DNA of 24,011 bases from Tepidimonas sp. UBA997 (GTDB lineage Bacteria > Pseudomonadota > Gammaproteobacteria > Burkholderiales > Burkholderiaceae_C): contig DBAZ01000081.1 in NCBI GenBank assembly GCA_002291945.1, positions 14,257-38,267 of the forward strand. Reading direction: 5' to 3'. Shown here piece by piece: positions 7,113 to 14,650 of the stretch. The notes beneath the pieces are model-generated. The model searched no databases, was not told where the DNA came from, and was given only the letters and a program-made list of their open reading frames with translations. The position numbers and the translations under genes were made by a program. Within the stretch, counting starts at the first letter, position 1, and each line of letters opens with the position of its first letter.

Positions 7113-7903
7113 ACGCCTGCCCCATCATCGAAGCAAGGCCCGACTGGCGACGGGTCGACTTCCTGTCGGATCTGCACCTGCAAGCCAGCCAGCCCGAAAC
7201 GGCGGCGGCGTTTTTTCAGTACCTCGAAGCGGGCGACTTTGACGCCCTGTTCATTCTGGGGGACCTTTTTGAAGTCTGGGTCGGTGACGACGTGCTCGCT
7301 ACCCTGCCCACTGACCCTGATCACCATCTTGCCCAACATTGCGCAGCCGTGCTGCAGCGGACCAGCCAACGGGCCGATGTTTACTTCATGCACGGCAACC
7401 GCGACTTCCTCGTCGGCAAGGCATGCGCCGAGGCCTGTGGCGTCACTCTGTTGCCGGACCCCTGCGTGCTTCAACGCGGCACGCAGCGCTGGTTGCTCAG
7501 TCATGGCGATGCCTGGTGCCTGAGTGACCGTGATTACCTGCGTTTTCGGGCAACCGTACGTCACCCTGATTGGCCATCGACGTTTCTGGCGCAGCCACTG
7601 GCGCAACGGGAGGCGATGGCTCGTCAGTTGCGCATGCAGAGTCAACAGCATCAACGCGCGGTTCTTGATCAAGGCCTGGCGTTTGCCGACGTGGACCACG
7701 AGCTGGCCGCCCAGTGGCTGCGGCAGACCCAAAGCCAGCGACTGATACACGGCCACACCCATCGCCCAGGCAGTCACGACCTCGGCGACGGTTTGGAGCG
7801 CGTAGTGTTGAGCGATTGGGATGCCAGCGCCCAGCCCCCCCGGCTGGAGATACTGTCCTTGTACCCCGATGGCCACCTGCAGCGCTGGCCCCTGAGCCGA
7901 TGA
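7109..7903 (+). CDS. lpxH: UDP-2,3-diacylglucosamine diphosphatase LpxH, apparent CTG start
   Basis: LpxH hydrolyses UDP-2,3-diacylglucosamine to lipid X, a step of lipid A synthesis at the inner membrane face. Metallophosphoesterase motifs are complete: FLSDLHL (Asp21, His23), ILGDLFEVWVGDD (Asp52), HGNRDFLVG (Asn97), LSHGDAWC and IHGHTHRP. The first standard start codon in frame is GTG at 7292, which would delete the first two metal-binding motifs and cannot be right. The frame is open back to 7082 and holds no ATG, GTG or TTG before the first motif. The only near-cognate codon in a sensible place is CTG at 7109, overlapping the ppiB stop as CTGA, with GGAAAAGG about 10 bases upstream. From there the product is 264 residues (E. 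coli 240) and begins 17 residues before FLSDLHL. Confidence 0.93.
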   Translation: MNACPIIEARPDWRRVDFLSDLHLQASQPETAAAFFQYLEAGDFDALFILGDLFEVWVGDDVLATLPTDPDHHLAQHCAAVLQRTSQRADVYFMHGNRDFLVGKACAEACGVTLLPDPCVLQRGTQRWLLSHGDAWCLSDRDYLRFRATVRHPDWPSTFLAQPLAQREAMARQLRMQSQQHQRAVLDQGLAFADVDHELAAQWLRQTQSQRLIHGHTHRPGSHDLGDGLERVVLSDWDASAQPPRLEILSLYPDGHLQRWPLSR

Positions 7904-8745
7904 AGGCACCGCGGTGGTGGCGCAAATGGCTGCACAGCCGCTGGGGCCGCATGTTGCAGCGGGCGGTGGGGCAGCCACCGGCCATCCCGCAGCCTTTGTG
8001 GCAGCAGGTGCTGGGGCGCTACCCTTTTCTGCACGCCCTGCCCGGTGCCGACTTGGCCACCCTGAAAACCCTGTGCGAGCGTTTTTTGGCCGACAAGGAA
8101 TTCACCGGCGTGCATGGCCTGAACATCAACGACGAGATGGCGCTGTGCGTGGCGGCGCAGGCCTGCCTGCCCTGGATACATTGGGGGCTGGCCGGGCTGG
8201 ACTGGTACGCCGATTTCGTCGGCATCGTGATCTACCCCGAAGAAGCGGTGGCCCAGCGCGAAGTGACCGATGCGGCGGGCGTGGTACACCGTTACCGCGA
8301 GACGCTGGCCGGCGAGGCCATGCATGGCGGGCCGGTGATGCTGGTCTGGTCGCACGTACAGGGTGCCAGCGCAGGGGCAGCACACGGGCACAACCTGGTG
8401 ATACACGAGTTCGCCCACAAGGCTGACATGCGCCACAAAAGCCGCTATGAAGAGGCCAACGGCTGCCCCCGCTTGCCGCACGGGTTCATGGGCTTGTCGG
8501 CCGCCCATGCCACCGAGCGCTGGCAGACCACCTGGTCGGCGGCCTTCGAGCGCTTTCGCCGACAGGTCGATCTGGCGCACCGCTTTGGCACCCCAGCCCC
8601 GTGGATGGACGCCTATGGCGCGACCGCCCCGGCCGAATTCTTTGCCGTGGCTTGCGAAGCCTACTGGGTCAACCGTAACGGCTTTGAAACCCATTTTCCG
8701 GAGCTGTGCGTGCTGCTGGACGCCTTTTTCCGGCGCCCGCGCTGA
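7900..8745 (+). CDS. mtfA: MtfA-family zinc metallopeptidase (M90)
   Basis: MtfA in E. coli is a cytoplasmic zinc aminopeptidase that binds the glucose repressor Mlc and so affects ptsG. The 281-residue product carries HEFAH at residues 169-173 (zinc ligands His169 and His173, catalytic Glu170). The third ligand is Glu246 in APAEFF, matching H149/E150/H153 and E212 of the E. coli protein. The start ATG overlaps the lpxH stop as ATGA, so the two are probably translationally coupled. The frame is open further upstream but lies inside lpxH. The gene converges on the DUF349 gene with only 13 bases between the stops and no visible terminator. Whether an Mlc-like partner exists in this organism cannot be told here. 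Confidence 0.9.
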   Translation: MKAPRWWRKWLHSRWGRMLQRAVGQPPAIPQPLWQQVLGRYPFLHALPGADLATLKTLCERFLADKEFTGVHGLNINDEMALCVAAQACLPWIHWGLAGLDWYADFVGIVIYPEEAVAQREVTDAAGVVHRYRETLAGEAMHGGPVMLVWSHVQGASAGAAHGHNLVIHEFAHKADMRHKSRYEEANGCPRLPHGFMGLSAAHATERWQTTWSAAFERFRRQVDLAHRFGTPAPWMDAYGATAPAEFFAVACEAYWVNRNGFETHFPELCVLLDAFFRRPR

Positions 8746-8758
8746 CACACCCCACTCA

Positions 8759-11344
8759 TCAACGCCGCAGCAACACCTTCAGCGCTGCCTGCAGCCGCCG
8801 CGACGCCTCCGCCGTATGGGCCGCTGCCAGCACGGTGGCCGTGTCCTGCACCCAGGTCTGAGCGGGGGCCGGGTCGTTGCGGCGCGTCAGCAGTTGCAGT
8901 TGCATGGCACGCCTATCGTCCAGATGAGCCGCAGGGGTGGGTACCTCGGCCGCCATTTCCAGGCGCAGCAAGGCGATATGGGCTGCCGCCACCGAATCCA
9001 CCTTGGCCGGCTGGGTCAATGACTGCACCCAGGCCATGCGGGCTGAGGCAGACGATTTGCCGCCCAAAACCTGCGCGGACGGAATCTGATCCGGTTGGCG
9101 CTGCTCCCAAGCCGTCATCAGATGCACCACCGCCTCGCCGTGGGCTTGGGCTGCCAGCTTGCGCAGGGTCAGTTCGGCCTGCTCCAGCGCCTGACGCTGG
9201 GCACGGAAAGCGGCATCCCCCAGACGAGGGCCTCGGGCGACGGGATGAGGCTCGCGATCTCGTCGATCACTCGCACGGGTGTCGCGCCCCATGGGTTTGC
9301 GGATCGCCGGCTGCGCTTTCTGCATGCCAGGTCGGTCATCGCCACGCATGGCCACCAGCTTTCTGGCGGGCACCGTCTGGGCAACGGCGGACGGGGCAGA
9401 AGCCGCGTCGACGACGGCCGTTTCGGGGGCTGGGGCAGCGCCAGTTGGTTCAGATTGAGCGTGCACACCCTGCTGCAGATCAGCCATGGCTTCACGGATA
9501 CGCTGGGCATCGCCTACAGCAATCGCGGCGTCCAGCGCCTTCGCAGCCTCCAGAACCCGTTTGTCGTGGGCGTTCAAGGCTTCAGTCTCACGCTCCCGAC
9601 TGGCGGATTTGCGGGCAAACGCTTCGTCAATGGGTTGACGGAACGCCTCCCAGAGTTTTTGCTCCTGCCGACGGTCGAGCGGCACCGCATGGGCTTCCTG
9701 TTGCCATTGCTGCTGCAAGGCTTTGACTGCATCGATGCGCCATGCGCTGGCCTGGCTCAATTGACGGGCATCCTCGATCAAAGCCAGCCGACGCTGCACA
9801 CTGGCCGCCTGTTCGGCTTCTAGGCGGGCATGGGCCTGCGACATGACCTCTTTCCATTGAGGCTGCAATTCCGCAAACAGCTTTTCGCTCAAGTGCCCGG
9901 ACTGACGCCAGCGCTCAGCAAACGCATGCAGCTCGCGAATCTGCTGCTTCCAGTCGGTGGATGCAGCGTGCGCCAGTGCCCATGCCTGTACCTCGGCCAG
10001 CAGAGCGAAACGTTGCGCACGGCTGGTTTCGTTTTGCTGTTTGATCTGACTCAACCAAGCCTCGACTCCTTTGTACGCTTCGTTGCAGGCCTCATCAAAC
10101 TTTTTCCACATCGCATGATTGGGCTGACCACCTTGGTCGGTCGATTTCCATTGTTCGCGCAACTGGCGCAAGGTTTCCTGCAGTTTGCGTCCCCCCAGGC
10201 GCTGGCCCTCCGGCGCCTGGGTCAGGGCCACTGCTTTGGCAAGCAGTTCCTCACGCAGTTGATCGGCACGCCAACGCTGCCACCCCTCCAGCTCACCGGC
10301 CTTGTTCAATGCCGCCTGCACGTCGTGCTCCAGGGCCGAACGGATGAATCGACCATGCTCCTTGATTTGCTGACGCAAAAATGCGGCCGCTTTCGGCGCG
10401 GTTTTACTGTGGCCTTCGGCAATTTCGGCCGTCAGCGCTTGCAACGCCGCCTGCACCGCATGCTCCGCCTGGGCTCGCCGCGCAGCGACTTCGGCGGCAT
10501 CAGGCGCGGGAACGGGCACGGACTCACCGCGAACTGCACGCAGCTCTTCCGCCCACACCGGCACCGCAGGCAGCGGGGCTTGCGGATTGTCGGCGGCAGC
10601 CGCAGCCTGCAGCAGGGCGGCTTGAAAGGCCTCCCAGACCACTTGCAACTGCATCTGTGAATTCTGCAGTTGGGTGGGGAACCGGGGTTCCACACTGCCC
10701 CATTCGGATTCGGCCGCCAGTGCAGCAGCGCGGTCTTGCCACTCGGCGACATCCGTCTGCAACGGCGGCATGGAGGCCAATGCCTCCGTCCACGATTTGG
10801 TGGACAAAACTTCAATGCGCTGGGCCAGCAGCACGGCCGCTTCACGTTCCACCTGTACACGATGCTGCAACTCCTCAATCGCTTTCATGCGCTCTGCCAA
10901 ACCCTGCTTCAGACCGGCAAGGGGCTCACGCGACAAGGGAGCCCCTGCTTTGGCCGCGTCGCGTTGCCATGCCATGGCATCGGCAAGATTCAGACGAGGC
11001 TGGTCCAGCAGGTGCCGTGCCTTGGTCGCCCACTCTGCTGCCATGGCGTCTTGGGCACGGGCGCGGCGCAGGTCGTCGAGCTTCTCCTTGACCACCTTCG
11101 CTGCGCCCTTGTCGCGATGAGCCATCTCGCGGAATACATCGACCAGGCGATCTTCAGTCGGCTCAGACGTGAGCCATTCCCGGAGACGAGCGGCACGCTC
11201 GCCCGACGTGGGCGCAGCAAAAGCACCACCCGTCAGGGCGTCGAGTTGCGAGAGATCAAGCGGCAAGGATGCGGGGAGTTCGGCGGACGTCACGGTAAGA
11301 CTTGATGTACGTAAACCCTTATTGTCGCCTGTTTCAGGACTCAT
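8759..11344 (-). CDS. Large DUF349-repeat protein of unknown function
   Basis: The 861-residue protein is almost wholly helical and charged, with no signal peptide or membrane segment, so it is probably cytoplasmic. DUF349-type units are recognisable by their Trp-Phe-Asp pattern: MWKKFDEACNEAY near residues 405-420, an intermediate unit containing WRQSGHLSEKLFAELQPQWKE, and LWEAFRQPIDEAFARK near 560-577. Paired W motifs (LREQWKST, LQQQWQQE) occur upstream of these. Residues of about 630-700 are a low-complexity Ala/Pro linker followed by a basic, Arg/Asp-rich stretch. A separate helical domain closes the protein. I know no established function for the family. The ATG overlaps the stop of the CBS-domain gene by four bases (ATGA), so the two are probably made together. 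Confidence 0.85.
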   Translation of the reverse strand: MSPETGDNKGLRTSSLTVTSAELPASLPLDLSQLDALTGGAFAAPTSGERAARLREWLTSEPTEDRLVDVFREMAHRDKGAAKVVKEKLDDLRRARAQDAMAAEWATKARHLLDQPRLNLADAMAWQRDAAKAGAPLSREPLAGLKQGLAERMKAIEELQHRVQVEREAAVLLAQRIEVLSTKSWTEALASMPPLQTDVAEWQDRAAALAAESEWGSVEPRFPTQLQNSQMQLQVVWEAFQAALLQAAAAADNPQAPLPAVPVWAEELRAVRGESVPVPAPDAAEVAARRAQAEHAVQAALQALTAEIAEGHSKTAPKAAAFLRQQIKEHGRFIRSALEHDVQAALNKAGELEGWQRWRADQLREELLAKAVALTQAPEGQRLGGRKLQETLRQLREQWKSTDQGGQPNHAMWKKFDEACNEAYKGVEAWLSQIKQQNETSRAQRFALLAEVQAWALAHAASTDWKQQIRELHAFAERWRQSGHLSEKLFAELQPQWKEVMSQAHARLEAEQAASVQRRLALIEDARQLSQASAWRIDAVKALQQQWQQEAHAVPLDRRQEQKLWEAFRQPIDEAFARKSASRERETEALNAHDKRVLEAAKALDAAIAVGDAQRIREAMADLQQGVHAQSEPTGAAPAPETAVVDAASAPSAVAQTVPARKLVAMRGDDRPGMQKAQPAIRKPMGRDTRASDRRDREPHPVARGPRLGDAAFRAQRQALEQAELTLRKLAAQAHGEAVVHLMTAWEQRQPDQIPSAQVLGGKSSASARMAWVQSLTQPAKVDSVAAAHIALLRLEMAAEVPTPAAHLDDRRAMQLQLLTRRNDPAPAQTWVQDTATVLAAAHTAEASRRLQAALKVLLRR

Positions 11345-12003
11345 CCGACCCAGAGATCGAGCGGGGGATCGTGCACCAGCGCCTTGAGAATGTCGCTGCG
11401 TGTCACAAAGCCGACGTTCTGGCCGTCTGGATTGACCACGGGCAAGCCCTGCAGGCCTGTGTCTAGCAGAACGCTGGCGAGTCGGCGCAAATCGGTTTCC
11501 GGGGTCGCGCAGGGAACGGGGGTGATCATCAGTTCAGTGACCGGCTGGGCCATCAAGGCCAGCCATGCCAGGGCAAGCCCATCGGGCCTGGGCAATCGGT
11601 CAGGCTGCATCAGTTCAGCCCGGCTGAGCAAGCCAATCACTTCACCGTGCGCATCCACCACAGTGGCCTGACCGATTCCATGCTCATAAAGCGTCCACCA
11701 GCCTTGCCGCACGTTGGCATCAGCCGGGACTGTGATGGGATGGACACTCATGACTTCAGCCACCGTTTGCAACGGCTTGCGAACCGGGGCCGGTTTTTGA
11801 ACCTGCCCGTAAGCCGACAATGCCTGGGTGACTCGTCGCTCAGGGTCAGCGCCCAATTCCGCAGCGAACTGGCGGGGCGATATGCGATCCAGTTCAGGCT
11901 GCAAACCACGGGAACGGGAGATTCGAAGCGCAGGGGCGACCTTGCGCAGGTCTTCCATAGGGCCCCGATACATCAAGCCTGACGTGCCGTAAATCGCGAA
12001 CAT
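11341..12003 (-). CDS. CBS-domain pair protein
   Basis: The 220-residue protein has about 80 N-terminal residues without a recognisable family (MFAIYGTSGLMYRGPMEDLR), then two CBS motifs. CBS1 is near VAEVMSVHPITVPADANV to ATVVDAHGEVIGLLSRAEL, and CBS2 near PVTELMITPVPCATPETDL to GLPVVNPDGQNVGFVTRSDIL. CBS pairs usually bind adenosine nucleotides (AMP, ATP, SAM) or cyclic dinucleotides and act as sensors; the ligand here is unknown. The final TRSDIL-type motif holds the Asp that normally contacts ribose. The ATG has a good GAGGTGA Shine-Dalgarno close upstream. Its stop overlaps the start of the DUF349 gene, which suggests the two proteins work in one process (inference). It follows hemW by 41 bases. 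Confidence 0.88.
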   Translation of the reverse strand: MFAIYGTSGLMYRGPMEDLRKVAPALRISRSRGLQPELDRISPRQFAAELGADPERRVTQALSAYGQVQKPAPVRKPLQTVAEVMSVHPITVPADANVRQGWWTLYEHGIGQATVVDAHGEVIGLLSRAELMQPDRLPRPDGLALAWLALMAQPVTELMITPVPCATPETDLRRLASVLLDTGLQGLPVVNPDGQNVGFVTRSDILKALVHDPPLDLWVG

Positions 12004-12006
12004 GGC

Positions 12007-12013
12007 TCACCTC
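12007..12013 (-). promoter_or_regulatory. Strong Shine-Dalgarno of the CBS-domain gene
   Basis: The complement of 12007-12013 is GAGGTGA, just upstream of the ATG at 12003. It is one of the strongest ribosome-binding sites in the window and confirms the chosen start. Confidence 0.6.
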
Positions 12014-12044
12014 ACTGGGCAGCATTATGTTCGCTTGGAGGCAA

Positions 12045-13256
12045 TCAGGGAAGAAACAGCGCTTGCACATCGCTGAGGAAGTCAAACCCTTGCGCGGTGG
12101 GTTGCACCCGTCGGCCATCGGCGGCGAGCCAGCCCTGGCGCAGCGCCTGTTGCAGGCCAGCGCTCAGGGCCGTGACAGGCAGACCGGTGCGCTCGCCAAA
12201 AAGCGACAAGGCAAACCCTTCCCGCAGACGCAGCGCATTGAGCATGAACTCGAACGGCAGATCGGCGGCGGCGACCTCGGTTTCGGACGCCCAAGGCTTA
12301 CCCTGCAGGGCGTGATCCATGTAGAGCCGGGGCTCGCGCCAGCGCACCTGGCGCACAATACGATGGGCAAAACTCAGCTTGCCGTGGGCACCCGCGCCTA
12401 TGCCCAGGTAGTCGCCAAACTGCCAGTAGTTGGTGTTGTGCCAGCAGCGGTGGCCCGGTCGCGCATAGGCCGACACCTCGTAGCGCTCCATGCCGTGGCT
12501 GGCGGTGCGCTCGGTGATGAGGTCCAGCATGTCAGAGGCAGTGTCGTCGTCGGGCAAGGCGGGCGGGTGCTTGGCAAACCAGGTGTTGGGCTCCAGCGTC
12601 AGGTGATAGACCGACAAATGGGGCGGGCGGTACGACAAGGCCGTGTCCAGATCGTGTGCCAGTTCGTCGAGCGACTGGCCCGGCAGGGCGTACATCAAGT
12701 CGAGGTTGAAGGTGCCGAAATGGGCCGCGACTTCGTCCAGCGCGGCGCGGGCCTGAGCGCCGTCGTGCACCCGACCGATCACTTTCAGATGCCGGTCATT
12801 GAAGGATTGCACCCCCACGCTCAGGCGCGTCACGCCCGCTTGGCGCAAGCCTTTGAAGCGGTCTTGCTCGAACGTGCCGGGGTTGGCTTCGAGGGTGATT
12901 TCGGCGTCTGCTTCGAGCCGCAGCAGGCTGCGGATGTCGGCTAGCAGTCGGTCGATGGCCTCGGGCGCAAACAGGCTGGGCGTGCCGCCACCGATGAAGA
13001 CGCTGTGGACGGTGCGCCCCCAGACGAGCGGCAAGCTGGACTCCAGGTCAGTGCGCAGCGCTTGCAGATAGCGCTCCCAAGGCATGTCGCCGGTCTCGCC
13101 TCGGGCGGCCCCCCATTCGTGCGAGTTGAAGTCGCAGTAGGGGCATTTTTTCAGGCACCAGGGCAGGTGTACATACAGGCTCAGCGGCGGCAACGCGGTC
13201 AGGTTCAACTGGCCGGGGCGGTAGCGCTGCAGCACCTGGGGATTAGTCGCGGCCAT
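12045..13256 (-). CDS. hemW: Radical SAM heme chaperone HemW
   Basis: HemW is a radical-SAM relative of coproporphyrinogen III dehydrogenase (HemN) that binds heme and passes it to respiratory-chain proteins. The 403-residue product shows the 4Fe-4S motif CLKKCPYCDF (Cys34, Cys38, Cys41). The residue after C-D is Phe, as in HemW, not the extra Cys of HemN (CxxxCxxCxC). The SAM-binding GGGTPSL motif follows, then TLEANPG, SVGVQSFND and the HemW/HemN C-terminal domain. The start overlaps the end of rdgB by 14 bases. Older annotations call this an oxygen-independent coproporphyrinogen III oxidase; the Phe makes the chaperone assignment more likely. Confidence 0.95.
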   Translation of the reverse strand: MAATNPQVLQRYRPGQLNLTALPPLSLYVHLPWCLKKCPYCDFNSHEWGAARGETGDMPWERYLQALRTDLESSLPLVWGRTVHSVFIGGGTPSLFAPEAIDRLLADIRSLLRLEADAEITLEANPGTFEQDRFKGLRQAGVTRLSVGVQSFNDRHLKVIGRVHDGAQARAALDEVAAHFGTFNLDLMYALPGQSLDELAHDLDTALSYRPPHLSVYHLTLEPNTWFAKHPPALPDDDTASDMLDLITERTASHGMERYEVSAYARPGHRCWHNTNYWQFGDYLGIGAGAHGKLSFAHRIVRQVRWREPRLYMDHALQGKPWASETEVAAADLPFEFMLNALRLREGFALSLFGERTGLPVTALSAGLQQALRQGWLAADGRRVQPTAQGFDFLSDVQALFLP

Positions 13257-13863
13257 ACCAGCGTTCGCGCATGAGTTCGAGCATGGCTCGCGCAGCCTGG
13301 CCCCGGTGGCTGTAGGCGTTTTTCACCTCGGGGGGCAACTGGGCAAAGGTCTGGCCCAAGGCGGGGAGCCACATCACCGGGTCAAAACCAAAGCCGTTGT
13401 CCCCCACGGGCGCGGCGGCGATGCAGCCACTCACGCGACCGGTGGCCACCAGCGGCTCCGGGTCGTCGGCCGAACGCAGCGCCACCAGCGTGCTGACCAG
13501 CGCAGCACGGCGCTGGGTCACGCCCTGCATCTGCTCGAGCAAGGCCGTGACGTTGTGCCGGTCGCCCTTGGGGTAGCCGAAGCGGGTGGCGTAGTAGGCC
13601 GTGTCAACCCCCGGTTGACCACCGAACGCATCCACGCACAGGCCGGCATCGTCGGCCAAGGCGGGCAGCCCGCTCGCGGCACTGGCATGGCGGGCCTTGG
13701 CGAGCGCGTTTTCGACGAAGGTGCGGTGCGGCTCCGGGGCTTCGGGGATGCCGAAGTCGGCCTGGCGAACCAGCCGCACCCCCAGCGGCTCGAACATGGC
13801 CTGCAATTCGGCCAGCTTGCCCGCGTTGTGGGACGCCAGCACCAGCGTGTGCGTGTCGGGCAT
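13243..13863 (-). CDS. rdgB: Non-canonical purine NTP pyrophosphatase (RdgB/HAM1)
   Basis: RdgB hydrolyses dITP, ITP and XTP to monophosphates and so keeps deaminated purines out of DNA and RNA. The 206-residue product has the family length (E. coli 197) and all signature segments: SHNAGKLAEL at the N-terminus, FVENALAKAR, ADDAGLCVDA, GFGFDPVMWLP and the final SHRGQA. The ATG is nine bases after the rph stop, with GAGAG just upstream. RNase PH and RdgB are often adjacent and in some lineages fused; here they are separate genes. Confidence 0.96.
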   Translation of the reverse strand: MPDTHTLVLASHNAGKLAELQAMFEPLGVRLVRQADFGIPEAPEPHRTFVENALAKARHASAASGLPALADDAGLCVDAFGGQPGVDTAYYATRFGYPKGDRHNVTALLEQMQGVTQRRAALVSTLVALRSADDPEPLVATGRVSGCIAAAPVGDNGFGFDPVMWLPALGQTFAQLPPEVKNAYSHRGQAARAMLELMRERWYGRD

Positions 13864-13872
13864 GCCGTGCTC

Positions 13873-14634
13873 TCAGGCTACGCCCGTGCCCGCGCCCGTG
13901 CCCGCCAAGGCGGTTTGCTGGCAGGCGATCAGCTCGCTGATCCCCAAGTCGGCCAGCAGCAGCAACTGATTCATTTCGGCGCGACTGAAGGCCGCCCCTT
14001 CGGCGGTGCCCTGCACTTCCACGTAATGGCCTGCGCCGGTCATGACCACGTTCATGTCGGTGTCGCACGCCGAGTCTTCGACGTAGTCGAGGTCGAGCAC
14101 CGGCACACCCTGCACGATGCCCACCGAAACGGCGGCCACCGGATGCAGGATGGGGGACTGCGCCAGTTTACCTTCGGCCAGCAGTTGCTCGATGGCGTCG
14201 TGAGCCGCCACATACGCGCCAGTGATGGCAGCCGTTCGGGTGCCGCCGTCGGCCTGCAGCACATCGCAATCCAGCGTCAGGGTGCGTTCGCCGAGCAGGC
14301 GCAGATCGAACACCGCCCGCAGGGAACGCCCGATGAGGCGCTGAATCTCCTGCGTGCGGCCACTCTGCTTGCCCTTGGCGGCTTCGCGTGCGCTGCGGGT
14401 GTGGGTGGCACGCGGCAGCATGCCGTATTCGGCCGTGACCCAGCCTGCACCGCTGCCCTTCTGGTGTGGCGGCACTTTATCCTCCAGGGAAGCGTTGCAC
14501 AGCACGCGGGTGTCGCCGAATTCGATCAGCACCGACCCCTCGGCGTGCTTGGTGAACTGGCGGGTGATGCGAACCGCTCGCAGCTGGTCGGGGCGACGGC
14601 CATCGTGGCGCGGCAAGGTAGCAGACTGAGACAT
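13873..14634 (-). CDS. rph: Ribonuclease PH
   Basis: RNase PH is a phosphorolytic 3'-5' exoribonuclease that trims tRNA 3' ends using inorganic phosphate. The 253-residue product contains RHDGRRPDQLR at the N-terminus, GSVLIEFGDTRVLC, AEYGMLPRATHTR (phosphate/RNA-binding Arg residues), GERTLTLDCDVLQADGGTRTA (catalytic region) and a VQGTAE core near the C-terminus. The ATG at 14634 is chosen because the conserved N-terminus begins there; the frame is open further upstream inside the phosphatase gene. It has no Shine-Dalgarno, and eight T residues precede the start closely. The tail after the conserved core ends in AGTGAGTG, coded by a perfect 12-base tandem duplication, and makes the protein about 15 residues longer than E. 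coli RNase PH. Confidence 0.96.
   Translation of the reverse strand: MSQSATLPRHDGRRPDQLRAVRITRQFTKHAEGSVLIEFGDTRVLCNASLEDKVPPHQKGSGAGWVTAEYGMLPRATHTRSAREAAKGKQSGRTQEIQRLIGRSLRAVFDLRLLGERTLTLDCDVLQADGGTRTAAITGAYVAAHDAIEQLLAEGKLAQSPILHPVAAVSVGIVQGVPVLDLDYVEDSACDTDMNVVMTGAGHYVEVQGTAEGAAFSRAEMNQLLLLADLGISELIACQQTALAGTGAGTGVA
13882..13905 (-). repeat. Perfect 12-base tandem duplication in the rph 3' end
   Basis: GCCCGTGCCCGC is repeated without change at 13882-13893 and 13894-13905. In the rph frame the two copies encode two Ala-Gly-Thr-Gly units immediately before the C-terminus. Copy number could vary between strains because it is in frame. Confidence 0.85.
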
Positions 14635-14650
14635 GAAAAAAAACAGACAA

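Noticed and set aside
6860..7978. A 372-codon minus-strand open frame opposite ppiB and lpxH
   Set aside because: It crosses the ppiB/lpxH and lpxH/mtfA junctions and mirrors conserved motifs of all three.
12045..13256. Oxygen-independent coproporphyrinogen III oxidase (HemN)
   Set aside because: The Fe-S motif is CxxxCxxCDF without the additional Cys of true HemN, so HemW fits better.
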